From: Marinobacterium sedimentorum
GTDB lineage: Bacteria > Pseudomonadota > Gammaproteobacteria > Pseudomonadales > Balneatricaceae
DNA length: 64,000 bases
NCBI RefSeq assembly: GCF_024267675.1
Contig: NZ_JALDYX010000016.1
Location: 1-64,000 of the forward strand
Direction: 5' to 3'
Position numbers and translations under genes: made by a program. The notes under the pieces were generated by a model. The model saw only the letters and a program-made list of their open reading frames with translations, did no database searches and was not told the DNA's origin. Each line of letters opens with the position of its first letter. The first letter of the stretch is position 1. Shown here piece by piece: positions 46,543 to 56,307 of this stretch.

Positions 46543-47565
46543 TCATGAGCTCACGCTATCCTCCTGCTCATTACCCTCTGTATCGACCTGGTTTATCGGC
46601 AGCGCCATATGCTCGACCACGCGTTGAGACTTTTTGTTGAACAACAGGCGGGTCACATCGGGACGTGAGTAATGCCCCACCGGATCCATGGCGTTCTTGG
46701 CAACACCGATTATGCCCAGGTCCACATCCGCGTACAGTATACCCTCCTGGTCTTCCGGCAGTTTGTCACACAGCGGGCTACCGTCCGGTCCGAAGATCAC
46801 GGTATGCCCCCCACCGACATGCACCAGGTCGAGCTTATCCGGCGTATCACACAGCATATCGAGCATCTCCTGAGAGAAGACCGAACTGGGCGCGATCACA
46901 AAGCAGGAACCTTCAACTGCGTAGACCTTGCTCACGGCGTTGTTAACATGGTAGCTAAGCGCATGGGCAAAGGGATCATAGGTGGAGAAGCTGGGCCAGG
47001 ATGCGACATGTATCTGCTCATGCTGGGAGTACATCGCGTATTTATTCATCGACAGGATGTTTTCCCAGCAGTTCAGTGCACCAAGACGGCCCAGTTCTGT
47101 GTCATGCACCGCCAGATCGCTGCCGTCACCCTCGCCGAACACGGTGCGCTCCTGGTGGGTTGACCGGATCTTGCGGCGCTGCGCCAGGGTCTCGCCATCA
47201 GGCCCCAGCAGCCACTGCGCGATGTACAAGGTACCGCCTTCGCGCTCGGCCAGGCCGATCACGGCGGTAATGTTATTGCGGCGGACCGCTTCGCGGATCC
47301 GATCGGCCTCAGGGCTGCCGTAACTCAACGCATTATCGAAGTAACGCTGCACGAACCCTTTCCGGATCGCCCAAGCGGTGGTACCCAGCCAAACCCACCA
47401 GGGATAACCGGGAATCCACAATTCAGGAAAGGCGACCAGCTTGGCACCGGAAGCGGCGGCTTCCTCGATATACGCGATGGTTTTATCCACCGATGCATCG
47501 AGATCGAGAAAAGCGGGCGCCGCCTGTACCGCTGCGACTTTATATTTCGGATGTTGAATACCCAT
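46543..47565 (-). CDS. Nitrilase (aromatic/arylaceto-nitrilase type)
   Basis: Hydrolyses nitriles to the carboxylic acid and ammonia. The 340-aa enzyme has the full Glu48-Lys132-Cys166 triad in FPELWIPGYP, RRKIRSTHQER and ALNCWENI. The HVASWP and GHYSRPDV segments resemble Rhodococcus-type aromatic nitrilases as I recall them. ATG 47565 follows AAGG by 8 nt and is preferred to GTG 47574. It is the last gene of a minus-strand unit with a porin and a Liv-type ABC importer. With mandelate genes about 15 kb away, mandelonitrile or phenylacetonitrile-like compounds are candidate substrates (inference). Confidence 0.92.
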   Translation of the reverse strand: MGIQHPKYKVAAVQAAPAFLDLDASVDKTIAYIEEAAASGAKLVAFPELWIPGYPWWVWLGTTAWAIRKGFVQRYFDNALSYGSPEADRIREAVRRNNITAVIGLAEREGGTLYIAQWLLGPDGETLAQRRKIRSTHQERTVFGEGDGSDLAVHDTELGRLGALNCWENILSMNKYAMYSQHEQIHVASWPSFSTYDPFAHALSYHVNNAVSKVYAVEGSCFVIAPSSVFSQEMLDMLCDTPDKLDLVHVGGGHTVIFGPDGSPLCDKLPEDQEGILYADVDLGIIGVAKNAMDPVGHYSRPDVTRLLFNKKSQRVVEHMALPINQVDTEGNEQEDSVSS

Positions 47566-47598
47566 AACAGACACCTTTTGGATTAATACGTTACTTAA

Positions 47599-48501
47599 TT
47601 AAAACGGGATGGAGGTTTTCAAGCGGAAGGCATAACCGGAGGGGCGATTGCGTGCATACACCTCCTCCTCGTATTTCGCGGTAAATACCCAACCTTTGTC
47701 ATTCATGTATTTAACCGAGGGACCGATCGAGAACGCCTTACTCTTCGAGTCGGACAGGGTGCTGCCATTTTGCTTGTCGTTCTGCAGCTGGTTGTACCAG
47801 TAGCCGCTGGCGCCCAGGGTCCAACCGTTACCCAGGCCGTAACCAACCGCGTAATCAACAACGAGTTCCGTACCCGTTTTATAGTTGGTCGCGTCGTTCT
47901 CCTCGTTGAAGATCAGGTTGGCCTTAAAGTCGCCGTTGAATCCTTTCGGATCGATATAGGACATGCTGTACAGGCCGATGGTAGACCAATAGTTACGGCC
48001 GATATTGGCCAGGTCGCCGCTATCGTAGTCACCGGTCGGCGCGACGAAGTCGACGCCCAGTACACCGTGCAGCTTTTCCGAGTAGTGGTAGACGATACCC
48101 GGGCCAAAGATCACGTCGCCCAGCCCCTGTTTGTGATCGCTGGCACCGCCGGCCTCAACTTTCAGATCGACCAGCGGGAAGATACCGTGCATAACCAGGG
48201 TGCCGCCGCCGATCTCATAGGGGGTGGACCAGACCAAACGCGGCGCTACGACGTTAGCGGTGATCTTGAAGTCGTCAGGTGCGACGTTATCGCCATCGCT
48301 ATTCAAAAACTCATCGGCCCGGTAGGCGTTACCGAAGATCAGCGTATAAAAGCCAGGCGGCGGTACGGCCCCCATCAGAAAGTTGTCACCGCCGGCAGGG
48401 TAGGTGGAACCACCGCCTTCAGCCGCGTAAGTATTGGATGCGGCACCCATCAAAACACCGGCGGCCAACAGTGCGTTAGTGCACAGATTTACTGCTTTCA
48501 T
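47599..48501 (-). CDS. SphA/MetA-pathway-of-phenol-degradation outer-membrane protein
   Basis: A 300-aa outer-membrane beta-barrel with a signal peptide (MKAVNLCTNALLAAGVLMGAASNTYA) and the PF13557-type pattern: PPPGFYTLIFGNAYRA, GLGDVIFGPGIVYHY, APTGDYD and a final aromatic residue (SIPF). Relatives are found in operons for aromatic compound degradation and are thought to let hydrophobic substrates pass the outer membrane. It lies 33 nt upstream of the nitrilase in the same direction, which fits uptake of a nitrile. Confidence 0.88.
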   Translation of the reverse strand: MKAVNLCTNALLAAGVLMGAASNTYAAEGGGSTYPAGGDNFLMGAVPPPGFYTLIFGNAYRADEFLNSDGDNVAPDDFKITANVVAPRLVWSTPYEIGGGTLVMHGIFPLVDLKVEAGGASDHKQGLGDVIFGPGIVYHYSEKLHGVLGVDFVAPTGDYDSGDLANIGRNYWSTIGLYSMSYIDPKGFNGDFKANLIFNEENDATNYKTGTELVVDYAVGYGLGNGWTLGASGYWYNQLQNDKQNGSTLSDSKSKAFSIGPSVKYMNDKGWVFTAKYEEEVYARNRPSGYAFRLKTSIPF

Positions 48502-48599
48502 CAGGTTTTTCCTGTTTTTAGGGCGTAAGGAGTCTCGGATCGGCGCGGTTGCGCCGACCAAGGCTTCAGGTTTATCGATTAAGGAGCGGAGTTAACGGA

Positions 48600-49550
48600 T
48601 CAGGACAACATTCTGCGTATCCCGAAGGGATCGAGTGGCCGTCGTCGGGTCAGCAGACTCCAGGCACCGCCTGGGGCAAGCAGCATGGTCAGGATCGCGA
48701 TGCAGCCCAGCACGATGAAATACCAACTGCCGTAACTGCTGAACATCTCGCGCAGCAAGAAGTAGACGAGCACGCCAATCAACGGCCCCTCAAGCGTGCC
48801 GATACCGCCGAGTACCGCGATAAAGATCGCCGCAGCGGTCCAGTTCAGACTGAAGCTGGCAGAAGGCGTAACCTGCAGGGTGTTCATATAGGCGACGGCG
48901 CCCGCCAAACCGGTGATTGCCGCCGCTACCAGCCAGAGGATCACCTTCGTGCGCAGCACGTTGACACCGCTGGCGGCAGCCGCCGCTTCGTTATCGCGTA
49001 CGCTGAGCAGCGCCAGGCCAAGACGTCCGCGCAGCAACCACCAGACCACCCCCAGCGAGCCTACGCCCACCGCCAATGCGGCCCAGTAGATACCGGCATT
49101 GCGCAGCCAGCGGGTGATACCCATCATGGTGCTCAACGGCATGCCGGCACCGGCACCCAGCCAGTCGCTATTGAGCACGGCGATGCGTGTGATCTCCGCC
49201 AACACCCAGGTACCGACCGCGAAGTAGGCACCGCGCAACCGAAACATCGGCAGCGCGAACAGCAGGGCAAACAGCGCCGTTATGACGACTGCAGCGGGCA
49301 GCATCAACCAGGGGTTGAGACCGAACGAGGTGGAGAGGAAGAACAGGGAGTAAGCCCCGATGCCGATAAATACGTGCTGCCCAACGGCAACGATACCGCC
49401 ATACCCGGCCAACAGATTCCAGGCCAGTGCGATGGCATAGAGGGTAAACACCTCGACCATCAAGCGCTGGGTCGCGTATCCGCCGATCCAGGGCAGCGCG
49501 ACCAGTACGCCGAGCAGCACTAGCATGGCCAGTATCTTGCTGCTCTTCAT
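48600..49550 (-). CDS. livM: Branched-chain/urea-type ABC transporter permease (LivM)
   Basis: A 316-aa inner-membrane permease with about nine transmembrane helices, containing LAGYGGIVAVGQHVFIGIGAYS and the EAA-like loop RDNEAAAAASGVNVLRTKV typical of LivM. The start is set at ATG 49550 because GGAG is 5 nt upstream and a hydrophobic helix begins directly after it; an ATG at 49619 overlapping the livH stop as ATGA is a real alternative. It is the second permease of a five-gene importer. Confidence 0.9.
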   Translation of the reverse strand: MKSSKILAMLVLLGVLVALPWIGGYATQRLMVEVFTLYAIALAWNLLAGYGGIVAVGQHVFIGIGAYSLFFLSTSFGLNPWLMLPAAVVITALFALLFALPMFRLRGAYFAVGTWVLAEITRIAVLNSDWLGAGAGMPLSTMMGITRWLRNAGIYWAALAVGVGSLGVVWWLLRGRLGLALLSVRDNEAAAAASGVNVLRTKVILWLVAAAITGLAGAVAYMNTLQVTPSASFSLNWTAAAIFIAVLGGIGTLEGPLIGVLVYFLLREMFSSYGSWYFIVLGCIAILTMLLAPGGAWSLLTRRRPLDPFGIRRMLS

Positions 49551-49615
49551 TGCCACTCCACGCTTTGACGCTGTTACGTCCGAAGATGAATAACGCATGC
49601 CGTTTACCTGCAAGT

Positions 49616-50482
49616 TCATGCCCTGCCCGCCTTGAACAGCCCTTCGGGGCGGGCGATCAATACGACCAGGAACACTAGATGACCGAAGAAGGGTCCCAGA
49701 CCGGTATCGATGCGCGCACCGAGCAGCTGTGCGACACCGATAATCAGGCCTCCGAAGAAGGTGCCCCAGAGATTGCCCAGTCCGCCCAGTACCACCGCTT
49801 CAAAGGAGTAGATCAGGCGTTCGGGGCCCGCGGTGGGGGAAAAGGGTGTACGCATGCCGTAGAGCACCGACGCCACCGCCACTGTTACCAGCACGAACCC
49901 GGCCATATAGGCGAACAGACGGCGGTCGTTGACACCCACCAGACGCGCGGTCTCCTGATCATCCGCCACCGCGCGCACGGCAGAACCTATCGGTGATCGG
50001 TTGATCAGGTGAGCTACAAACAGGAACGCCAGCACACTGATTCCGGCGGATATCAGCGGCAGTACACCGATATTGACGCCACCCAGCTCTATCCCCTGCA
50101 ATGCCAGATCACCGGCAGGCAGGCTGCGGGTGTCTGCCGAGAACAGCTCCTGCAACAGGTTCTGGATCACGATCGACAGACCGAAGGTCAATAGCAGTGG
50201 AGAGAGCGGGTCGCGCCCCATCACGCGGTTGAACAGCAGCTTCTGCAGCAGCCAGCCGATCACGAACATCATCGGAATGACGATCAGCAGCGACGATAGG
50301 GGATCAAGATCGGTGTTCAGCACGATCACGCTGGACAGGTAGGCCCCCAGAACGATCAGGTCACCGTGGGCGATGTTGATCATGCGCATCACGCCAAGGC
50401 TCAGACTCAGGCCTATGCCGAACAGCGCATAGAGGGCGCCAAGCAGCAGACCGTTGATGAGTGTTTCAAGCAAACTCAGCAT
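49616..50482 (-). CDS. livH: Branched-chain/urea-type ABC transporter permease (LivH)
   Basis: A 288-aa permease with eight or so transmembrane helices. The LivH marks are NGLLLGALYALFGIGLSL, MRMINIAHGDLIVLGAYL and the loop VRAVADDQETARLVGVNDRR. GGAG lies 5 nt before ATG 50482; longer upstream frames lack homology. It sits one base from the livF stop, so livF-livH-livM are tightly coupled. Confidence 0.92.
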   Translation of the reverse strand: MLSLLETLINGLLLGALYALFGIGLSLSLGVMRMINIAHGDLIVLGAYLSSVIVLNTDLDPLSSLLIVIPMMFVIGWLLQKLLFNRVMGRDPLSPLLLTFGLSIVIQNLLQELFSADTRSLPAGDLALQGIELGGVNIGVLPLISAGISVLAFLFVAHLINRSPIGSAVRAVADDQETARLVGVNDRRLFAYMAGFVLVTVAVASVLYGMRTPFSPTAGPERLIYSFEAVVLGGLGNLWGTFFGGLIIGVAQLLGARIDTGLGPFFGHLVFLVVLIARPEGLFKAGRA

Positions 50483-50483
50483 T

Positions 50484-51176
50484 TCAGACTCCAAAATAGG
50501 CATTTGCCACGGCATGGTGGTCAGCTTCGGCCGCCACGCCATCAAGCACGACCCGCCCCTTCTGCACACAGTAGAAGCGGTCCGCTTCCGCCAGCGCCCG
50601 CTGTACGTTCTGCTCCACCAATACCACCGACATACCGTCTTGGCGTGCCATGTTCAGCAGCCGGTACACCTCATCCACTGCATAGGGAGACAGGCCCAGC
50701 GAGACCTCGTCGCACAGCAGCAGACGGGGGTTGGTGACCAGGGCACGGGAGATGGCAACCAGCTGCTGCTGGCCGCCGGACAACGCCGTGGCAGGACGGT
50801 TCTGCACCTCGGCAAGCGCCGGCAGCTCCTGGAACAGCAGTTCCGTATCCCACCTGCCGGGGCGCCCGTGGCGTTGGGCCAGTTCTATGTTCTCCCTCAC
50901 GCTGAGGCTCGGGAACAGCCGACGCCCCTCCGGTACCAGCGTAATGCCGCGCTTGAGCTGCTTGCGCTCGGATGCGCCGCCAACCGCCTCGCCGTCGAAC
51001 TGCACGCTGTCCGCGCTGACCTTCACCGCGCCGACCAGAGAGCGCAGCAGTGTGCTTTTGCCGGCACCATTAGCCCCGATCAACGCCATGCACTCTCCTT
51101 CGTCAACCCTCAGATCAACCTCGAACAGAGCCTGAAACAGGCCGTAATACGCCGATAACTGTTCAACACGCAGCAT
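50484..51176 (-). CDS. livF: ABC transporter ATP-binding protein (LivF)
   Basis: A 230-aa ATPase of the LivF type: Walker A GANGAGKST, signature LSGGQQQ, Walker B LLLCDEVSLGL. It energises the importer with LivG. The start MLRVEQLSAYYG was set by family alignment; it overlaps the 3' end of livG by 14 nt, indicating translational coupling. Confidence 0.93.
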   Translation of the reverse strand: MLRVEQLSAYYGLFQALFEVDLRVDEGECMALIGANGAGKSTLLRSLVGAVKVSADSVQFDGEAVGGASERKQLKRGITLVPEGRRLFPSLSVRENIELAQRHGRPGRWDTELLFQELPALAEVQNRPATALSGGQQQLVAISRALVTNPRLLLCDEVSLGLSPYAVDEVYRLLNMARQDGMSVVLVEQNVQRALAEADRFYCVQKGRVVLDGVAAEADHHAVANAYFGV

Positions 51177-51933
51177 GGCTGTCTCCCGATTGCGGCTGGG
51201 GCACTTCGTTGTCATCGTCCAGATCAGACCCCAGATAGGTCTCACGCACCGCTGGTACCTCCAGTACCTCACGCGGTTTGCCATCGGCGACGATCTGCCC
51301 CTCCGCCAGTACCACCAGACGCTGCGCCACCGACACCAGCGCATGTACCAGATGCTCGATCCAGAGCACGGTGACACCGCTTTGGTTGATGCGCACGATC
51401 AGCTCAAGCAGCTCAATTACCTCGGCATCGGTCAGGCCACCGGCCACCTCGTCGAGCAGCAACAGGCGGGGTTTTGTAGCGATAGCACGAGCCAGCTCCA
51501 GACGCTTGCGCTGCAGCAGCGTAAGGGTGTCGGCGGCGTTGTTGGCCAGCGGCAGCAGGCCGGTCTGCTCTAGCGCCTGGCACGCCGCCGCCTCCGCTTC
51601 ATGACCGTCCAGCTTGGCGCCAAAGGTCGCCGATACCAGCGCGTTCTCGTACACCGTCAAGCCAAGAAAGGGCTGAGGGATCTGAAAGGTGCGCGCTATA
51701 CCGAGGTGGCAACGACCGGCCGCATCGATACGGGAGATATCCGCCCCCGCCAGCTTCACCTGCCCGCTATCTGCCACCAGGCCTCCGGATATCACACCGA
51801 ACAGGGTCGACTTGCCAGCACCGTTGGGACCGATAACGCCGACGAATTCGCCCTCTCCAACCGCAAGACTCAGGCCGGGAATGACGACACTCCGCCCATA
51901 AGCCTTGCGCACATCTCCTAACTCCAGAAACAT
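51163..51933 (-). CDS. livG: ABC transporter ATP-binding protein (LivG)
   Basis: A 256-aa ATPase of the LivG type with Walker A GPNGAGKST, the segment GIARTFQIPQPFLGLTVYEN, and Walker B LLLLDEVAGGL. The expected LSGGQ signature reads as TLLQRKRLELARA here, so the canonical signature is degenerate, although the ELARA part remains. It follows the binding-protein gene by 15 nt. Confidence 0.92.
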   Translation of the reverse strand: MFLELGDVRKAYGRSVVIPGLSLAVGEGEFVGVIGPNGAGKSTLFGVISGGLVADSGQVKLAGADISRIDAAGRCHLGIARTFQIPQPFLGLTVYENALVSATFGAKLDGHEAEAAACQALEQTGLLPLANNAADTLTLLQRKRLELARAIATKPRLLLLDEVAGGLTDAEVIELLELIVRINQSGVTVLWIEHLVHALVSVAQRLVVLAEGQIVADGKPREVLEVPAVRETYLGSDLDDDNEVPQPQSGDSHAAC

Positions 51934-51948
51934 CTTGCCACCCTAGCT

Positions 51949-53238
51949 TCACAGTGATTCGAAGGTGCGCTGAACAGGAATCTCCGGCGCCATCTGATTG
52001 TCAGTGATCATAATCTCCGGCTTGCCAGCCTCGATGCGCCACTGCCCGCCGACAACTCGCATGCCGGATACATTCTTCGCCGGGCCATTGGCGAAATCGA
52101 GACGACCGATAACCGAATCCACCTGCATGCTACCGATCGCCTCGGCCACCGCGTCAGGATTCTTCGGATCACCACTGTTCTTCAACGCCTGAATGCCCGC
52201 CTCGAAAAGTGCATGGGCAACACCCAGCGGCTGGGTCCAGGCCTGTCCGGTCTGGTTCATGTAGGTGTTGGACAGCTGTTCGGCGGTCTGCCCCGTCAGG
52301 CTGGAGGAGAACGGATAGGCGGGCGTCCACCAGATTTCGGTGGACATGCGATCGGCTGACTGACCCAGCGTCTCGACCCCCGACGGGAACAGCAGCGCCT
52401 TGGCCGGCGTCATGATCTTAGGCTTGAAGTCCATCTGATGGCTCTGAGCGACGAAGGTTGCCCACTCCGGCGGGTTGAACAGGCCGGTGACAATATCCAC
52501 ACCCTCTTTCTTGAAGGCCTGGATATGCGCGGTAAAGTCATCTGCGCCAACGGGGAACTTGCCAACCTCAATCAATTCGTATCCGGCGGCCTTGAATACT
52601 GCCGGCATGCCATGTTCAGCATCACCCATCGCCAGCCCCGGCACGTCGTTTGACCAGAGCATGCCAACCTTCTTGTTGGTCGGGATCTCGCTCCACATCC
52701 CCTCGTAGACACGCGCGATATCGAATACACCCCAGAAGAAATGATACGCGTATTGGAAGCCCACATCCGGCTTACCACCCATAGGGAACATCCAGGCCTC
52801 CCAGGGGCCCATGGTGCTGATACAGGGCACACCATTGAGTTCACACTGCTGCGGTACGCTGGGACCGATTGACACCTGCGCCAGCATCAGGTCAACCTCT
52901 TCGCTATTGATCAGATCGGCGGCCTGGTTCGAGGCGCGATCGGTGCTGCTCTGGTCATCACGCACCAGAATCTCAACGTCATAATGCTTGCCGCCGATGG
53001 TCAAGCCACCTGCCAGAGACTGGCGTACCTGCTCTATAATAAAGTCATCAGCTTTGGCAAAGGGTGCGAAGGGACCGGATTTGGGACTGACGTAGCCGAT
53101 GCGTATCACGTCAGATGACGCGAACGCCTTTAGGGACCCGGAAAATGCAGCAACAGTACCGAGTGCTGCTGTTGTTTTCAGAAAGTCCCGACGCCCCTGG
53201 CTGGGCACGCACGACCGCGTGTTTTTTTCGTGCTTCAT
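51949..53238 (-). CDS. ABC transporter substrate-binding protein, Tat-exported
   Basis: A 429-aa periplasmic binding protein of the Peripla_BP_6 (Leu/Ile/Val, urea/amide-binding) family. It carries a twin-arginine signal (GRRDFLKTTAALGTVAAF) and then IRIGYVSPKSGPFAPFAKAD, matching the family N-lobe. Tat export implies that it folds in the cytoplasm. It is the first gene of the five-gene importer that leads to the porin and nitrilase, so its ligand is probably the nitrile, amide or acid used there (inference). Confidence 0.9.
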   Translation of the reverse strand: MKHEKNTRSCVPSQGRRDFLKTTAALGTVAAFSGSLKAFASSDVIRIGYVSPKSGPFAPFAKADDFIIEQVRQSLAGGLTIGGKHYDVEILVRDDQSSTDRASNQAADLINSEEVDLMLAQVSIGPSVPQQCELNGVPCISTMGPWEAWMFPMGGKPDVGFQYAYHFFWGVFDIARVYEGMWSEIPTNKKVGMLWSNDVPGLAMGDAEHGMPAVFKAAGYELIEVGKFPVGADDFTAHIQAFKKEGVDIVTGLFNPPEWATFVAQSHQMDFKPKIMTPAKALLFPSGVETLGQSADRMSTEIWWTPAYPFSSSLTGQTAEQLSNTYMNQTGQAWTQPLGVAHALFEAGIQALKNSGDPKNPDAVAEAIGSMQVDSVIGRLDFANGPAKNVSGMRVVGGQWRIEAGKPEIMITDNQMAPEIPVQRTFESL

Positions 53239-53592
53239 TTTAAGTCACTCCGCTGATATTAAGGTGCAATGTCGGACTGCAACCTAGCGCCTGGCAGTTG
53301 CCCATTGGCTTTAAGCTACCCCTAAAAGCGGCTTCTAAGCTTGCTTAAACAGGAGCACTTTCATGGTCGAAACGGTAGAGTTGGTTCTGTGAGAACCGGG
53401 AGCTGGCTGTAGAGGAAGCGGAATGAAATTTTGGTAAAAATAGTTTGATCGGGCTCAGCTGCAGCCTATGATGTTTCGCATAAGGGTATGGTTTTTGCTT
53501 AATGAGGAACTATCGGAACAGATCTAATTAACTGAAAAGTAGTCAACAAGCCCCGGCGGGAAAAGTGGGGTTTGTGCTAGAGGTATTTCTAC
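53239..53592. promoter_or_regulatory. Divergent promoter region of the nitrilase unit
   Basis: 354 bp between the binding-protein gene and the AraC-type gene. It includes the inverted repeat GGTTCT-GTG-AGAACC (53383-53397), a plausible operator or hairpin. No coding sequence is seen. Confidence 0.5.
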
Positions 53593-54624
53593 ATGGCCTA
53601 CGAACTGTCTAAAGATAAATACAACAATGGCACTCAAGGCATCACTGAATATGCAAAAGCGGGTCTGTTCACCACATCCGGACTCACCCCGACCGAAAAG
53701 GTCGATTTCTGGCGAGAAGTGGTGTGCAACAAAGTGGTGTCACTGGATTTCGATGTCGAGCCCAAGGGCTCTTTCGAGGGCAATCTACGCTGGACCCAGA
53801 TCGGCGAGATACAACTGTCCGATATCAATGCGACACCACATGTCGCATTGCGAACCCTTTCCACGATCAAACACTCGGAATCAGACTTCTTAATCTTCAA
53901 CCTGCTGCTGTCGGGCCTGTGCGACGCTGAACAGGACGGCATAACGTCCCACCTGACTGCAGCCGATATGCATACCGGAATGGGTTGGCTCTGCAATGCC
54001 GCCCGCCCTTACGACCTGCGTTTCGACCAGCCCTTTCACCTGGCGACATTGCAGATACCCCGTCATATGATCACGCAGAACATATCCGGTGTTGATCGCT
54101 TGGTTGCACGCAACCTTGGCAGCTCCAGCCAGCTGTTCCCTCTGGTTCAGAGTTACATTTTGCAACTCGCCGGGCAGCGGCCCCAGTTCGACAAGGCGAT
54201 GTCGGAGAGGGTCGCCAATAACCTGGCAGACCTGATCAGCGCCCTACTTGGCGAACATCTGAGCGGCTGCGAATCACCTCTGTCGGATAGCAAGATCGCA
54301 ACGCTTATGCGTATCCGATCTTTTGTTGAGTCCAATCTGCACGACCCCGAACTCAGCCCCAGTAAGGTTGCCGAGGCGATGCGGATGTCGACCCGCTATA
54401 TCAACCAACTGCTGCAAAGCGAGGGAACATCGCTGAGCCGCTATATCTGGCAACGGCGACTGGATCGAGTATCTCGCCTGTTAAAAGACCCTGCAAATCA
54501 GGGCAATCATATCTCGACCTATGCTTTCGCCTATGGATTCAACGATATGACGCACTTCAGTAAGGCGTTTAGAAAGCAGTTCGACATGAGCCCGAGCGAA
54601 TATCGCCAGTTTTATCTCGCCTGA
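53593..54624 (+). CDS. AraC-family regulator of the nitrilase cluster
   Basis: A 343-aa regulator with an AraC_binding_2-like N-domain (about 25-200) and a C-terminal AraC helix-turn-helix pair (about 240-340; SPSKVAEAMRMSTRYINQLL and AYGFNDMTHFSKAFRKQF). It is divergent from the ABC/porin/nitrilase unit. AraC-family activators control nitrilase genes in other bacteria (for example NitR in Rhodococcus), so a nitrile-responsive activator is likely. Confidence 0.9.
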   Translation: MAYELSKDKYNNGTQGITEYAKAGLFTTSGLTPTEKVDFWREVVCNKVVSLDFDVEPKGSFEGNLRWTQIGEIQLSDINATPHVALRTLSTIKHSESDFLIFNLLLSGLCDAEQDGITSHLTAADMHTGMGWLCNAARPYDLRFDQPFHLATLQIPRHMITQNISGVDRLVARNLGSSSQLFPLVQSYILQLAGQRPQFDKAMSERVANNLADLISALLGEHLSGCESPLSDSKIATLMRIRSFVESNLHDPELSPSKVAEAMRMSTRYINQLLQSEGTSLSRYIWQRRLDRVSRLLKDPANQGNHISTYAFAYGFNDMTHFSKAFRKQFDMSPSEYRQFYLA

Positions 54625-54654
54625 CCCTCAACCGCTCGCACACCCACAGGGAGA

Positions 54655-55131
54655 TCACACCGAAAACGGGTAGGCGATTGCCGGGTGATGCCGGTACCCT
54701 TCAACCCTGAAATCATCCAGCGTCACCCAGGTTTCCAAATCCTGCAGGGTGCGGATATCGGGATTGATCTCCAAGCGGGAATGCGCAAAGGGCTTGCGCT
54801 TGAGCTGTACGTTGCGTAGCAAATCCAGTTGATCCTCGTAGATATGGGCATTAACGATCTTGTGGTATGGCCTACCTGGCTTGTGACCGGTGATCTGCGC
54901 AATCAGCAGAAGCAACGCAAATACCTGCACCTGATTGAAATTGAGTCCCAGCGGTACGTCACAGGAGCGTTGGTAAGAGGTCAGGTGGAGCCTATCGCCT
55001 AACAGCGAAAAGGTATGGGTATGCATGCAGGGGCGCAGGCAGCCCAGGTGGAATTCACCGGGGTTGTAGAACCTCAGGATCTCGCCCCGGTCGTCGATTC
55101 CCCGGCTCAGGTCATCGACCAACTTCGCTAG
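54655..55131 (-). pseudogene. Thymidylate synthase, C-terminal fragment cut by an IS
   Basis: The frame encodes only the C-terminal portion of ThyA, from [15 protein letters not shown] on. It includes the catalytic-Cys region [21 protein letters not shown] and the end [10 protein letters not shown]. The reading frame runs straight to 55131, where the IS5 terminal repeat starts; the first 100 or more residues are missing. Without them it cannot bind nucleotide properly. Another thymidylate synthase must exist elsewhere. Confidence 0.88.
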
Positions 55132-56306
55132 GGAATGTATGAATAAGTCCCGCCCAGCTCCCTAAAACGCCATTGCCTCTGCGTCAGGGTCATAAACTGA
55201 GCACTTTCTACCCGTTTTAACCGACTGCAACTGCCTTTTCAGGCCATGCAGGCGGATTAACCCTGTGCTCTCAACATCTGATCCACGCGCACAACGTTGA
55301 CCAGTGCGAACAACATCGCCAGCTTGCCATCGTTTTTCTTTAGGCCGCGGTAGTGGGCTTTTACAAAGCCGAACTGGCACTTGATGACCCGAAACGGGTG
55401 CTCAACCTTCGCCCCTATGCTGGCTTTCATGTACTCGGTCTTGATTATGACCTTATTGATGCGGGGGTGTTGCTTTAGGGCCTTCAGTTGTCCCGGCTGC
55501 TCGGCAATATGCCAGTCAGCCTGAAGGTGTTTCAGCTCAGCCCGCTTTTCCGCCCCACGGTATCCAGCATCCGCGAAGATGAACGCCTCTTCACCATGCA
55601 GTAACTGGTCCGCTTGATTGAGGTCATGCACATGCGCGGCAGTTGTGGTGAAGCTATGCGTGATGCCGGTACGGCCATCTACACCAATATGGGCTTTCAT
55701 GCCGAAGTGCCACTGATTCCCTTTCTGGGTTTGATGCATCTCCGGATCACGTTCACCGGTTTTGTTCTTGGTGGAGCTGGGTGCTTCGATAATGGTGGCA
55801 TCGACTAGCGAGCCCTCTTTCAGCAGCACACCGGCTTCAGACAACCACTGATTCACTTCTTCAAGAATCTGGCGGGCCAGGCCATGGCGCTCCAGCAGGT
55901 GACGGAACTCCAGAATGGTGGTGTGATCGGGGATGGATTTATCCAGCGACAAGCCAGTAAACAGCCTCATTGACGCAATCTCGTACAGCGCATCTTCCAT
56001 GGCCGGATCACTGAGGTTGTACCACTGCTGCATGCAATGAATCCGCAGCATAATGGACAACGGGTAAGGCCGACGGCCGAAGTGCCCTATGGGTATTGCC
56101 GGCCTTGGGGTAGTGAGGTTCGTTGACCGCTTCGAGGCGCGCCCATGGGATCAGCTTGTCCATCCGGCCCAGGAACTTCTCCTTGCGGGTCTGGCGGCGC
56201 TTGTTGCTGAACTCGCTGTCAGCGAATGTGAGTTGCTGATCCATCTCTAAGTCCTCGATCGTGTGCGCTCGCATCATCTCACGCAGCGGACTTGATCACA
56301 CCTTCC
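55132..56306 (-). mobile_element. IS5-family insertion sequence
   Basis: About 1175 bp, close to IS5 in length. The terminal repeats are GGAATGTATGAATAAGTCC (left) and, inverted, GGAAGGTGTGATCAAGTCC (right). The left flank is CTAG and the right CAAG, so there is no matching target duplication. Both flanking genes are truncated at the ends. This fits an IS-mediated deletion or recombination between two copies. Confidence 0.85.
55257..56244 (-). pseudogene. IS5-family transposase with one frameshift
   Basis: The first part reads [12 protein letters not shown]...EPHYPKAGN in one frame; the rest, from about [22 protein letters not shown], is in another, with the shift around 56080. The remaining DDE domain is complete ([46 protein letters not shown]). 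No slippery heptamer is visible at the shift, so mutation is more likely than programmed frameshifting. Confidence 0.85.
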
Positions 56307-56307
56307 C

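Noticed and set aside
55257..56277. Programmed frameshift in the IS5 transposase
   Set aside because: No slippery heptamer is visible at the change of frame near 56080; mutation is simpler.
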